Assembly: GCA_030584025.1 (NCBI GenBank)
Contig: CP129487.1
Location: forward strand, 1,984,001-2,048,000
Direction: 5' to 3'
Source of the DNA: Cyclobacteriaceae bacterium
GTDB lineage: Bacteria > Bacteroidota > Bacteroidia > Cytophagales > Cyclobacteriaceae
DNA: 64,000 nt
Within the stretch, counting starts at the first letter, position 1. Every line of letters begins with the position of its first letter. This document shows, piece by piece, positions 18,173 to 27,092 of the stretch. The notes under the pieces are model-generated. The model searched no databases, was not told the DNA's origin, and saw nothing but the letters and a program-made list of their open reading frames with translations. Position numbers and translations under genes: made by a program.

Positions 18173-19403
18173 TACAACCTACATGATTATCCTTATGCTT
18201 CTGCTGGCATTTAGCGTGCAGGCGCAGCGCTATATTCATGACTACCCGAATTATGATTTCATTGATTACGATAAGAATCAATTGCAATATTTTGGTACCG
18301 CTGAGCCCATGCGTGGCTTTTATGATAAACTCGATCAACTGATTTACCGTGGCGAAGGACAAATCAATATTCTGCATGTTGGCGGATCACACATTCAGGC
18401 AGGAATATGGTCGGGTAGTGTACGGGAAGCGTTGCATGCCCTTCACCCGGGTATTGTTGCAGGAAGAGGTTTCGTTTTTCCCTATCGGGCGGCCAGAACA
18501 AATACACCCTATGATTACACAGTTGATTATGCCGGTGGTTGGGAAGGATGTCGCAATGTGGAAAAAAATAAGGATTGCAACCTGGGTGTACTTGGGGTTT
18601 CCGTTACCACAGAAAGAAATGATGCGTGGTTAAAAATTGCGTTGAAGGAAAATCAGCTTATTGATTACCGCTTTACCAAAGTCATTGTTTACCACGCTAC
18701 CGATGCGCAATCATTCTGCTTTGAATTTCCCAACGATCCGGCAGCTACTATTGAAACCTTTCCAGATAAAGGCTATTCAAAAATTACATTTACACGGGCG
18801 TTAGACACCCTTCATCTTCAGGTAAAGCAAACCGATTCACTTCAGCAGTACTTTACCTGTTACGGATTTAAACTTGAAACTGATAAACCCGGTATCTACT
18901 ACAATGCCGTAGGAGTCAATGGCGCAGATGTACCTGCGTATTTGCGCAGCCCGAATTTCGCGCGCGACCTGCAAACCTCTCCCCCTGACCTGGTAATTCT
19001 TTCGATTGGAATAAACGATGCCTTGTATCCCAGTTTTTCACCACAAGCCTACAAAGAAAACTATCGGGAGTTGATCAGAAGAATAAAATCCGTAGCACCG
19101 GAGGCTGCCATATTATTCACTACCAACAACGACAGCTATTTTAAACGGAGGTATGTAAATCCCAATGGAGAAAAAGTAAAGCAGGCAATGAGTGAATTAT
19201 CGGCACAATTCAATACAGCCGTTTGGGATATGTACAGCATTATGGGTGGCCGCGGCAGCATTGATACCTGGATTGACGCACGCCTCGCCAAAACAGACAA
19301 GCTACATTTTACAGGTGATGGCTACCGGTTACTAGGTAGCCTACTCGCCAGTGCCATCATTCAGGATTACGAAAAACACATACTGGCCAAAGCAAAGCGC
19401 TGA
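18156..19403 (+). CDS. SGNH-fold periplasmic protein 2
   Basis: This 415-residue protein has a signal peptide ending at VQAQ (residue 23). It carries SGNH blocks: block I reads HVGGSHIQAG with Ser78 (GGS instead of GDS), block III SIGINDA with Asn287, and block V DKLHFT with Asp381 and His384. It is related in plan to the preceding gene; both also share the motifs DMYSIMGGRGS and DLYEAMGGKGS, so they are probably ancient duplicates. It may be the second half of a relay or an opposing esterase. It overlaps the upstream gene by 17 bp, and its TGA shares a base with the MBOAT start. Confidence 0.82.
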   Translation: MNFRSNTTYMIILMLLLAFSVQAQRYIHDYPNYDFIDYDKNQLQYFGTAEPMRGFYDKLDQLIYRGEGQINILHVGGSHIQAGIWSGSVREALHALHPGIVAGRGFVFPYRAARTNTPYDYTVDYAGGWEGCRNVEKNKDCNLGVLGVSVTTERNDAWLKIALKENQLIDYRFTKVIVYHATDAQSFCFEFPNDPAATIETFPDKGYSKITFTRALDTLHLQVKQTDSLQQYFTCYGFKLETDKPGIYYNAVGVNGADVPAYLRSPNFARDLQTSPPDLVILSIGINDALYPSFSPQAYKENYRELIRRIKSVAPEAAILFTTNNDSYFKRRYVNPNGEKVKQAMSELSAQFNTAVWDMYSIMGGRGSIDTWIDARLAKTDKLHFTGDGYRLLGSLLASAIIQDYEKHILAKAKR

Positions 19404-21265
19404 TGATCGAGTGGCTTGAATATATCTTTTTCTTTTGGGAAGATCCGGTCGGTTCGGGTATGTCCGATGGACTGTTTTTTACAAAAGTCTACTTTTGGAT
19501 ATTCTTGCTGCTGGTGTTGGGCCTGCAATCGCTGATTGAAGAAGGAAACAAGTGGTACACCGCCCTGCTATTCAGCACCACCAGCGCGATACTTGGTTTA
19601 TTCTACTTTACATGGGCACAATTAGGACCCGTCTTTATCTGCTGGTCAACCTTTGCCTTTTTTATTATTTACTATGCGATGCACAATCACAAAACCGCAT
19701 CGCGAAATGCTTTTTTGTTTGCAGCCAGTCTTTTCTTTTATTACAAAACCAGCGGTTTCTTCTTTCTGATTCTTGTTTTCTCCACGCTTATAAACTACGC
19801 AAGTGGAATTGGCATCCACCGGGCAAGTGGGTTACGCGGCAAGAAAATAATTCTGGCCATCAGCATCACCATAAACCTGTTGGTGCTTTTCTACTTTAAA
19901 TATGCCTACTTCTTTACCGACTCATACAACCTGTTTGTTTCTTCATTCAATGAATTCTGGAACACCAACATCGGTGAGTACCTGCAGGTAAAAAACGTTT
20001 TGGCCGCATGGGTTAACGATCAGTTTGGAGGAACCTTTCGTGTAGAGAAAATTTTGTTGCCGGTTGGCATTTCATTCTACACCTTTCAAACCATTAGCTA
20101 CATTGTTGATGTGTACCGAAAAGAGGTGCAGCCGGTTTACAACATCCTGGATTTTGGTTTCTACGTTTCCTTCTTTCCCCAATTGGTGGCCGGGCCGATT
20201 GTGAGGGCCAAGGATTTCATTCCCCAACTCAATAATCTACATCAGATTACTCGATATGATTTTGGCATTGGCTTATTCTGGATTTTAAACGGCTTGCTTA
20301 AAAAAGCGTTTCTGGCCGATTTTCTGGCTAACGGATTTATAGATGGTGTATTTGAAGATCCGCTCCGGTTTACCGGCTTTGAAAACCTGATGGCCATCAT
20401 CGGATATACCATGCAGGTGTACGCAGATTTCTCAGGCTACACAGACATCGCCATTGGCATTGCCTTACTTATGGGCTTCAGGTTAAATACCAATTTCAAT
20501 TCCCCTTATAAAGCTTTGCATGTGGGCGAGTTCTGGCAGCGGTGGCACATTTCGCTTAGTACGTGGCTTAAAGATTACCTCTACATTCCGTTGGGTGGAA
20601 ATAAAGTGGGCACGCTCGCTACCTATATCTGTATTAGTGGAATCATGATCATCATGGTCGCACTGAGTGGCAAACTCTGGGTTCAGGTTGGGGCTGTGAT
20701 TTTAGTTTCTACACTTGTATTAGTTATCATTTCCAGAATCTCTCCCTCCTTTCGGAATTGGGTAAATACCAATGTAAACATCATGATCACCATGTTGCTT
20801 GGTGGGCTGTGGCATGGTGCCAGTTGGAACTTTGTGATCTGGGGTGGACTAAACGGATTGGGTGTAGTAGTGTACAAACTTTGGCGAAGCATCAGTCCTT
20901 GGGAAAAATCCAATCACCTGGTGGCAAGAATCTGGAAAATAACCCTCACGCTTTCGTTCATCACCTTTACGCGTATTTTCTTTCGCTCCCCCGATATGGA
21001 AACTGCCCGGCACATGATGAGCCAGATTGGAACCCAATTTCACGCGGCCGTTATCCCGCAGGCTATACAGGCATACGACATCTACTTTGTGGTATTACTT
21101 CTAGGCTTTGTTATACACTGGTTGAGCAGTGATTTTAAAAATAAGTATCGAGAGTTTTTTGCTAACCTCCACTGGGGTTATCAGGCTGCCATTGCGGTTA
21201 TGGTTATGTACCTGGCGCACCAAAGCCTGCAGGCATCTCAACCGTTTATCTATTTCCAGTTCTAG
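19403..21265 (+). CDS. MBOAT-family O-acyltransferase (AlgI/DltB/PatA-like)
   Basis: This 620-residue integral membrane protein has about 12 predicted helices. The MBOAT signatures are LPVGISFYTFQTISYIVDVY, VAGPIVRAKDF, FWQRWHISLSTWLKDYLYIP, and the catalytic His471 in GGLWHGASWNF. These proteins move acyl groups, usually acetyl, across the inner membrane for transfer to alginate, peptidoglycan or teichoic acids. With two SGNH proteins and a LysM protein in the same operon, the likely outcome is O-acetylation of peptidoglycan or of an envelope polysaccharide. The polymer cannot be decided from sequence. It is the last gene of the set. Confidence 0.9.
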   Translation: MIEWLEYIFFFWEDPVGSGMSDGLFFTKVYFWIFLLLVLGLQSLIEEGNKWYTALLFSTTSAILGLFYFTWAQLGPVFICWSTFAFFIIYYAMHNHKTASRNAFLFAASLFFYYKTSGFFFLILVFSTLINYASGIGIHRASGLRGKKIILAISITINLLVLFYFKYAYFFTDSYNLFVSSFNEFWNTNIGEYLQVKNVLAAWVNDQFGGTFRVEKILLPVGISFYTFQTISYIVDVYRKEVQPVYNILDFGFYVSFFPQLVAGPIVRAKDFIPQLNNLHQITRYDFGIGLFWILNGLLKKAFLADFLANGFIDGVFEDPLRFTGFENLMAIIGYTMQVYADFSGYTDIAIGIALLMGFRLNTNFNSPYKALHVGEFWQRWHISLSTWLKDYLYIPLGGNKVGTLATYICISGIMIIMVALSGKLWVQVGAVILVSTLVLVIISRISPSFRNWVNTNVNIMITMLLGGLWHGASWNFVIWGGLNGLGVVVYKLWRSISPWEKSNHLVARIWKITLTLSFITFTRIFFRSPDMETARHMMSQIGTQFHAAVIPQAIQAYDIYFVVLLLGFVIHWLSSDFKNKYREFFANLHWGYQAAIAVMVMYLAHQSLQASQPFIYFQF

Positions 21266-21286
21266 CACGTTGGATTTTCCGTCATT

Positions 21287-21326
21287 CTGGGTGAAAGATT
21301 AGTCCTTTCAGATTAACTTTACCCAG
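21287..21326 (+). terminator. Imperfect hairpin before hppD
   Basis: CTGGGTGAAAG at 21287-21297 pairs imperfectly with CTTTACCCAG at 21317-21326, with an inner GAAAG/CTTTC stem. There is no T-run after it. It may end the upstream operon, or act in the short hppD leader since the ATG follows at 21343. Confidence 0.35.
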
Positions 21327-21342
21327 TCAAAAGTAAACTACC

Positions 21343-22437
21343 ATGGCACAGGATTTCTTACCCATCAATGGAACAGATCATATTGAATTTTATGTAGGCA
21401 ACGCCAAGCAATCGGCTCTGTTTTATCAGTATGCTTTTGGCTTTCAGTTGATTGCTTATGCCGGCCCCGAAACCGGTGTTCGTGACCGCGCCTCCTATGT
21501 ACTTCGTCAGAATAAAATTACGTTGGTACTGACCACCTCCCTTCAGCCCGACTCAGAAATAGCTGAGCACGTTAAGAAACATGGCGATGGTGTGAAAGTG
21601 TTGGCCTTATGGGTAGACGATGCAACAAAATCGTTCCAGGAAACTACGCTTCGAGGTGCCGAACCCGCCTTTGCACCGAAAGTGTTGAAAGATGAGTTTG
21701 GAGAAGTTACCGTATCGGCCATTAAAACCTATGGCGAAACCATCCATACTTTCGTAGAGCGTAAAAAGTATAACGGCCCATTCCTTCCGGGATATAAACC
21801 ACGCACCAGTGGTGTTAACGTTGAACCGATCGGATTGAAATATGTTGATCATTGCGTAGGAAATGTGGAACTGGGTAAAATGAATACGTGGGTAGATTTT
21901 TATGAAAAGGTAATGGGATTCAGTTTGCTGGTTACGTTTGATGACAAAGACATCTCGACCGAATACAGTGCCCTCATGTCGAAAGTAGTGTCGAATGGAA
22001 ATGGCTACATCAAATTTCCAATAAATGAGCCAGCACAAGGAAAGAAGAAATCACAAATTGAAGAATACCTGGATTTTTATAAAGGCGCAGGCGTGCAACA
22101 CATCGCTATAGCCACTGACGATATCATTCATACTGTAGATGAGTTACGCAAACGAGGTGTTGAATTTTTGTACGTACCCGAAACCTATTATGAAGATGTA
22201 ATGGAACGCGTTGGCTCCATTAACGAAAGTCTGGAAGAATTGAAGAAACTGAATATTCTCATTGATCGTGATGAAGAGGGATATTTGTTACAGATTTTTA
22301 CCAAACCCATACAAGACAGACCAACTGTATTTTTTGAGATCATCGAACGGAATGGCGCGAAGTCGTTCGGTAAAGGAAATTTCAAAGCCCTGTTTGAATC
22401 TATTGAACGGGAACAGGCATTGCGCGGAAATCTATAA
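21343..22437 (+). CDS. hppD: 4-hydroxyphenylpyruvate dioxygenase
   Basis: This 364-residue cytoplasmic non-haem iron enzyme converts 4-hydroxyphenylpyruvate to homogentisate in tyrosine breakdown. It consists of two vicinal-oxygen-chelate halves. The three iron ligands are visible: His170 in YVDHCVGN, His253 in VQHIAIATDD and Glu332 in FFEIIER. The length is normal. No other tyrosine-catabolism gene (hmgA, fahA) is adjacent; the next gene is a phosphohexomutase 15 bp downstream. Confidence 0.95.
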   Translation: MAQDFLPINGTDHIEFYVGNAKQSALFYQYAFGFQLIAYAGPETGVRDRASYVLRQNKITLVLTTSLQPDSEIAEHVKKHGDGVKVLALWVDDATKSFQETTLRGAEPAFAPKVLKDEFGEVTVSAIKTYGETIHTFVERKKYNGPFLPGYKPRTSGVNVEPIGLKYVDHCVGNVELGKMNTWVDFYEKVMGFSLLVTFDDKDISTEYSALMSKVVSNGNGYIKFPINEPAQGKKKSQIEEYLDFYKGAGVQHIAIATDDIIHTVDELRKRGVEFLYVPETYYEDVMERVGSINESLEELKKLNILIDRDEEGYLLQIFTKPIQDRPTVFFEIIERNGAKSFGKGNFKALFESIEREQALRGNL

Positions 22438-22452
22438 CCGACATTAAAATAA

Positions 22453-24183
22453 ATGGACACTAATCTTTCAAGCATTCAGGAGAAAGCCAGGGTTTGGCTT
22501 TCAAGTTCAGTTATTGATACGAATACCAAGCAGCAGGTACAGGCTTTACTGGACAATTCCGATTCTCGTGAACTAATCGATAATTTCTATAAAGACCTCG
22601 AGTTTGGAACCGGTGGCTTGCGTGGCATTATGGGCGCAGGTTCGAACTGCATGAACAAATACACCGTGGGTGTGGCCACACAAGGGCTTAGCAACTATTT
22701 ACTGAAAGCTTTTGCAGGCAAACCGATTAAAGTGGCCATTGCACATGATTGCCGAAACAACAGTCCGTACTTTGCAAAAATTGCTGCGGATGTGTTTTCG
22801 GCTAATGGCATTGAGGTGTATATGTTTTCAGAACTCAGACCAACTCCCCTTCTATCCTATGCCATCCGCTACCTGAAATGTGAGTCGGGCATTGTGGTGA
22901 CCGCCTCGCATAATCCGAAAGAATACAACGGATACAAAGCCTATTGGAATGACGGTGCGCAAGTGGTTCCCCCTCACGATAAAAACATCATTAAGGAAGT
23001 ACAATCCATCACCGATTTTGGAATGGTGAAATTTGAAGGCGACTCAAAGCGCATTCATACTATTGGTCCAGAAGTGGAAGAAGCGTATTACAAGGAAGTA
23101 ATCCGTGTGATCCCCAAAAAAGAAATCATCAAAAAACAGCACAACATTCCAATCGTATTTTCCGGGCTTCATGGTACGGGCTCAACCATGGTACCCGAAT
23201 GCCTGAAGCAGATTGGATTTACCAACGTGCATGTTGTTGAAGAACAGGCTAAGGCAGACGGAAATTTCCCAACAGTAAAATCACCCAATCCCGAAGAACG
23301 TTCAGCCATGGAAATGGCCATCGAAAAGGGAAAAGCTGTTGGGGCTTCTGTGGTGATGGCCACCGACCCGGATGCCGACCGCGTGGGAATTGGTGTGCGG
23401 AATAAACAAGGCGAATTTGTGCTGCTGAATGGCAATCAGGCCTTTAGCCTGATGATGTGGTTTATTTTGAAAAATCTGAAAAACAAAAAGGATGCGTACA
23501 TCGCCAAAACCATTGTTACCAGCGAGCTGGTTGACGCCATTGCCCGCAACTATGGCGTAGCCTGTTACAATACCTTAACCGGATTCAAATACATTGCCCA
23601 ACTGATGGGTGAACTGGAAGGCAAGCAACGGTTTATTGCGGCAGGCGAAGAAAGTTACGGATATATGGTTGGTGATTTTATCCGCGATAAGGATGCCGTT
23701 TCAGCCTGTGCCTTTTTTGCATCCATGACAGCCGTGGCTGCTGAAGAAGGTAAATCGTTGTATGATTGGCTGATTGATATGTACGTGGAACATGGCTTCT
23801 ATAAAGAAGGATTGATTAACTTGGTAAAAAAAGGACAGCAAGGCGAACAGGAAATAAAAGCCATGATGCAGAAGTTCAGGTCTAATCCCCCCTCTTCCAT
23901 CAACGGGGTTACGGTTACGCGTTCGTTAGATTATAAGACGTTAAAAGAGACTAATCTGATTTCAGGCGAAACAACCACACTTAACTTTCCAACATCTGAT
24001 GTACTGCAATTTTACCTGGAAGACGGAACAAAGATATCTGTTCGTCCGTCAGGCACAGAACCCAAGATTAAATTCTACATTAGTGTGAATACAACAATTT
24101 CCAGCCGGGATGGATTTGAGATCGCAAACCAGAAGCTGGATGAGAAAATAAATCATATTGAGAAATACCTTTTAGCTTTATAA
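22453..24183 (+). CDS. Alpha-D-phosphohexomutase (phosphoglucomutase/phosphomannomutase family)
   Basis: This 576-residue four-domain cytoplasmic enzyme interconverts hexose 1- and 6-phosphates. The active-site phosphoserine is Ser152 in VTASHNPKEYNG. The metal loop is DPDADRVG, the sugar-binding loop GEESYGY, and the phosphate-binding loop RPSGTEPK near the C-terminus. The long form resembles PgcA-type phosphoglucomutases; glucose versus mannose preference cannot be told. It could feed nucleotide-sugar synthesis for the glycan cluster in this window and also use mannose-derived sugar phosphates, which is inference. It is followed by the DinB-like gene after 3 bp. Confidence 0.93.
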   Translation: MDTNLSSIQEKARVWLSSSVIDTNTKQQVQALLDNSDSRELIDNFYKDLEFGTGGLRGIMGAGSNCMNKYTVGVATQGLSNYLLKAFAGKPIKVAIAHDCRNNSPYFAKIAADVFSANGIEVYMFSELRPTPLLSYAIRYLKCESGIVVTASHNPKEYNGYKAYWNDGAQVVPPHDKNIIKEVQSITDFGMVKFEGDSKRIHTIGPEVEEAYYKEVIRVIPKKEIIKKQHNIPIVFSGLHGTGSTMVPECLKQIGFTNVHVVEEQAKADGNFPTVKSPNPEERSAMEMAIEKGKAVGASVVMATDPDADRVGIGVRNKQGEFVLLNGNQAFSLMMWFILKNLKNKKDAYIAKTIVTSELVDAIARNYGVACYNTLTGFKYIAQLMGELEGKQRFIAAGEESYGYMVGDFIRDKDAVSACAFFASMTAVAAEEGKSLYDWLIDMYVEHGFYKEGLINLVKKGQQGEQEIKAMMQKFRSNPPSSINGVTVTRSLDYKTLKETNLISGETTTLNFPTSDVLQFYLEDGTKISVRPSGTEPKIKFYISVNTTISSRDGFEIANQKLDEKINHIEKYLLAL

Positions 24184-24186
24184 GTT

Positions 24187-24642
24187 ATGCAGGAGGATTT
24201 CATTGCATCTTTAACCACGCTTTTTGATCGTGAGTTAACCCAACTCGAAAAGGAGATTAACCTCTATCCGGATGAAGAGTCGGTATGGGCATTACACGGA
24301 GATATTAAAAATTCTGGGGGCACACTCTGTCTCCATCTATGTGGAAACCTGCAACACTTTCTGGGCGCAGTTCTGAATAAAAATGGCTATGTACGTAATC
24401 GGGAGCACGAATTTGCCGCGCGCCATATTCCCCGCCATCAATTGCTGGATGAAATTTTAAAAACGAAAGAAGCGGTTAAGCATACCCTACAAGAACTGGA
24501 TACGGAAGTACTTGAATCGGAATATCCGGTTCAGGTTTGGGGATACCCGGTAACGACCATTTTCTTTTTGATTCACCTGGCGGGACATCTGAATTACCAC
24601 CTGGGTCAAGTGAATTACCACCGCAGGATGACAACTTCTTGA
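24187..24642 (+). CDS. DinB/DUF1572-like four-helix protein
   Basis: This 151-residue all-helical protein has no signal peptide. Histidines at the positions used by DinB/YfiT metal-binding proteins are present (LHLCGNLQHF near residue 52, and HLAGHLNYHLGQ near 131). This fits the DUF1572/DinB superfamily, some of which are bacillithiol S-transferases. The substrate is unknown. It starts 3 bp after the phosphohexomutase stop and is probably in the same transcript. Confidence 0.8.
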   Translation: MQEDFIASLTTLFDRELTQLEKEINLYPDEESVWALHGDIKNSGGTLCLHLCGNLQHFLGAVLNKNGYVRNREHEFAARHIPRHQLLDEILKTKEAVKHTLQELDTEVLESEYPVQVWGYPVTTIFFLIHLAGHLNYHLGQVNYHRRMTTS

Positions 24643-24650
24643 ACTATTGG

Positions 24651-24737
24651 TTAGACACTGGCGATCAATAGCACACCCAACATCAACAGGAAAAAGAAAC
24701 AGCACAATACAATAATCAAAACATAAAAGCGATTCAT
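24651..24737 (-). CDS. 28-residue membrane micropeptide (candidate)
   Basis: An ATG frame encodes MNRFYVLIIV followed by a strongly hydrophobic stretch (CCFFFLLMLGVLLIASV): essentially one membrane helix with a positive N-terminus. It begins 10 bp after the stop of the lipoprotein gene and points the same way, so it could be the last cistron of that operon. There is no homology evidence. The bias to one clean helix and the operon position argue for a real gene, but chance cannot be excluded. Confidence 0.4.
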   Translation of the reverse strand: MNRFYVLIIVLCCFFFLLMLGVLLIASV

Positions 24738-24747
24738 GGGGCGTGAA

Positions 24748-25314
24748 TTAATATTGGATATTCAAATCAATAGAGACATCGTGAGGCGCTGGGAGCTGCC
24801 CACCGAAGTAAGGCCATAACATGTAGTAAACACCCGTATTACAGGTATTGCCTCGTTCGATCACAACCGGCTCGCCATCATTTAACTGAAAAAAGTAAGC
24901 ATCTTTCTCAATGGTTATGCTGTATCGGTTAACCGCATCAATGTCAACAACCCCTATAAAAGCTTCCTTACGCTCACCGTTCACATAGCAATAGGCATAG
25001 ATTTCCAATTGTTCGTTATACCACTGCCACCCAAAACGCGCACTGTTATCATGGTGTTGTGAATTACAATCAGCAAAGCCCAATAACTTATTCTTTGAAT
25101 CCTGAAATCCTTCCTCGTTAAATTTATAAATAGCTGACTCATCGAAACGGGCCTCAAACAGAAGTGTATTCGATTGAAGCGATTGAACAAGACGAGGCGT
25201 AGAGTAATGCTCTCCTTGTTTAACCGTAAAGGTTTTAAACATATCAGCTGCAGGCTCGCATGCCAACAACACCAAAGTTGACAATACAACAAACAGATTG
25301 AGAAAGGGTTTCAT
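24748..25314 (-). CDS. Hypothetical lipoprotein
   Basis: I do not recognise this 188-residue protein. I start it at MKPFLNLF (25314), because that gives a textbook lipoprotein signal with lipobox VLLACEP (Cys19); the longer frame to 25341 adds nine residues and spoils the signal. The mature part is beta-rich with several aromatic residues and four further cysteines (FADCNSQ, YAYCYVN, GNTCNTG). It should be anchored in an envelope membrane. It lies 16 bp downstream of a small membrane protein gene, in a run of small same-strand envelope genes. Confidence 0.75.
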   Translation of the reverse strand: MKPFLNLFVVLSTLVLLACEPAADMFKTFTVKQGEHYSTPRLVQSLQSNTLLFEARFDESAIYKFNEEGFQDSKNKLLGFADCNSQHHDNSARFGWQWYNEQLEIYAYCYVNGERKEAFIGVVDIDAVNRYSITIEKDAYFFQLNDGEPVVIERGNTCNTGVYYMLWPYFGGQLPAPHDVSIDLNIQY

Positions 25315-25330
25315 AGATTCGGAAGTTAAA

Positions 25331-25492
25331 TCAAAAGTCAAACAGAGTAATCAATACAGTCAATACCAGAATAGCCACAACCATTCCGGTTGCTACTTTT
25401 GCCAAGCGCTGACGAAGCTTTTCAGATTTCAATTCAATTTCTTCGCGGGACAACTGTCTTCGCGTATGATCATATAAGAGTGTATCTTTCAT
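25331..25492 (-). CDS. 53-residue single-pass membrane protein
   Basis: This small frame has an ATG at 25492 and a TGA at 25331-25333. The first 30 residues form a charged amphipathic helix (RRQLSREEIELKSEKLRQR). Residues 35-50 form one membrane helix (TGMVVAILVLTVLITL), and the protein ends FDF. The composition and clean layout argue that it is real. It sits between the beta-barrel gene (20 bp upstream) and the lipoprotein gene (16 bp downstream), all on the minus strand. The function is unknown. Confidence 0.7.
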   Translation of the reverse strand: MKDTLLYDHTRRQLSREEIELKSEKLRQRLAKVATGMVVAILVLTVLITLFDF

Positions 25493-25512
25493 AGTAGTAA
25501 GTATTAAATTTT

Positions 25513-25947
25513 CTAAAACATTTTAAGAAACAAGCGAGTAGAAAAGGATGCATGGCCATGGCGAAGCGCAGAGCCGAAAGAAAATCCTACACGAGGGCTT
25601 AAGTGTACACGGGTTTCTACCCCAGGTACTACCGCAAAGAAATTCTCGTTCACAATGCCAGCACGTACGTTAATCAAAAAGGCTAAGCGTTCACTTTTGG
25701 CTACCGGCACTTGAAGAAACCCGCCAAAGAACGGGTTAACCCGATTTAATGAGTTTGACTCGGTGCCCCGTTGCAAACCGGCCTGGTAAAATCCACCAAT
25801 GCCAAACAACGATTTCAATTCGAATCCTACCCTTGCCGTGTACTCAATATTGGATACTGTTTTCTCAATTCCAGATTGAAGTACAACTTGTTGAGCTGCT
25901 ACTATAAGTGGCACTTGCAGCATGCAGATGATAATTAACGTCTTCAT
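25513..25947 (-). CDS. Small predicted outer-membrane beta-barrel protein
   Basis: This 144-residue protein starts at MKTLIIICMLQ (25947), just after the stop of the upstream 76-residue gene at 25949-25951. A signal peptide ends near VAAQQ. The rest alternates polar and hydrophobic residues in beta-strand fashion with glycine-rich turns (FGIGGFYQAGLQRG, FSFGSALRHG) and ends in an aromatic residue (LFLKMF), as outer-membrane barrels do. No family was recognised. It is shorter than usual eight-stranded barrels, so it may form a partial barrel. Confidence 0.65.
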   Translation of the reverse strand: MKTLIIICMLQVPLIVAAQQVVLQSGIEKTVSNIEYTARVGFELKSLFGIGGFYQAGLQRGTESNSLNRVNPFFGGFLQVPVAKSERLAFLINVRAGIVNENFFAVVPGVETRVHLSPRVGFSFGSALRHGHASFSTRLFLKMF

Positions 25948-25948
25948 T

Positions 25949-26179
25949 TCAATTTTCATTTTTAGTAGCAACCGACTCACTGAGTGTAACCGCCTTCTTG
26001 ATATTCTGCTCAACACGACACAGGCAGGTTGAAATAATCCCGAGATAATCTTTTATGTCAGGGTGTGTGTAGTAGCGTTCAGTCAGCAATAACAAACCTT
26101 GAACTGATGTGAGCATCGCCAGGGTTTCTTCAGTACACTGACGAAATGTTGCTGATTGTTTCATAGTTGAATTCTCCAT
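25949..26179 (-). CDS. 76-residue helical protein of unknown function
   Basis: This small soluble protein has no signal peptide and is predicted mostly helical, with two cysteines close together (STCLCRVEQN). Starts at 26179 or 26164 (MKQSATFRQ) are possible. It overlaps nothing upstream. Its TGA is one base from the ATG of the next barrel gene, so the two are translationally linked. I do not recognise it. The cytoplasmic prediction sets it apart from its envelope neighbours and could hint at a regulatory role, which is speculation. Confidence 0.6.
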   Translation of the reverse strand: MENSTMKQSATFRQCTEETLAMLTSVQGLLLLTERYYTHPDIKDYLGIISTCLCRVEQNIKKAVTLSESVATKNEN

Positions 26180-26199
26180 GAGTTAATTTATTAAACAGG

Positions 26200-26886
26200 T
26201 TAGCGAATGGCGCCAAAGCTTACACCAATACTTACTGATGTTTGATTTGAAAGAGTTGTATTCCTGAATGCGTCATCACTGCTGATGTTTATAGGCATGC
26301 CGTAGCGCACTTCAGAAAAAATATGGATAAACGTTCCGAAGTTTTGTATACGGTATTCAAAACCCATTCCTACAGAAGTAATTGTGGCAGCCATCTTGCC
26401 CAGCAAAGGCTCACTGCCAGCACTGTAATTCACGGGATGATTTTCATTGTTCAGGTAGGCGCCATGAAACTTCATAAAATCTTGCGTAACACCACCCAGA
26501 AAGTAAGGATTAAAACGAGCCTCCAGGTTTCTATTGAACAGGTTGATGGGATAGAAATTGGCTAAGCCTTCCACTTCAATCATATTCACTGTACGTGGCG
26601 TACGAGCTGAGGAATAGTAGTATCCTAATCCGTGAATACGTGCCTGTACAATATTATTTCCAATAATAAATCCGGCATTTCCTCCTTCTTGCACAACAGT
26701 CATGTTGTTGATTTCAGAAATGTCGCTGGTTAACGTAAAGGTTCGCACACCAAAATTTGTAGCGATTCCTTTATACAAAGGTTGTTGTGCTTGCGCCATG
26801 CATGACTTCACCATCAATACAGTGAACAGCACCAGGAGGAATGTTCCTTTTACAATGTTGTACTCAAATCTGTTATACGTGTCCAT
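26200..26886 (-). CDS. Predicted outer-membrane beta-barrel protein
   Basis: This 228-residue protein starts at MDTYNRFEYN (26886); the longer frame to 26955 extends into AT-rich leader sequence. A signal peptide with hydrophobic core LLVLFTVLMV ends near CMAQAQ. The mature part consists of amphipathic beta-strands with short turns, and aromatic girdle residues are frequent (GLGYYYSS, FIHIFSEVRYG). This fits a small outer-membrane barrel. It is the first gene of the small envelope operon, 271 bp downstream of the response regulator gene. Control by that regulator is possible but not shown. Confidence 0.65.
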   Translation of the reverse strand: MDTYNRFEYNIVKGTFLLVLFTVLMVKSCMAQAQQPLYKGIATNFGVRTFTLTSDISEINNMTVVQEGGNAGFIIGNNIVQARIHGLGYYYSSARTPRTVNMIEVEGLANFYPINLFNRNLEARFNPYFLGGVTQDFMKFHGAYLNNENHPVNYSAGSEPLLGKMAATITSVGMGFEYRIQNFGTFIHIFSEVRYGMPINISSDDAFRNTTLSNQTSVSIGVSFGAIR

Positions 26887-27092
26887 AAAAGTATTTTTTA
26901 ATTGGGTTGTTAATAGTTCTTCGCGTTCAGTAATCACGAAGCAAAGGTGGAGCACGTACAGCCCGAAAAAATCAGGGCAAATCGGATATTGGAAAAATCA
27001 GGATACAGAATAGAATTATACTGTCCTGTACATCAAAAACTGATGATTTTGATTTCGAGTTGATAAATTATCAGGAGGAGAATTGGAGTAAT

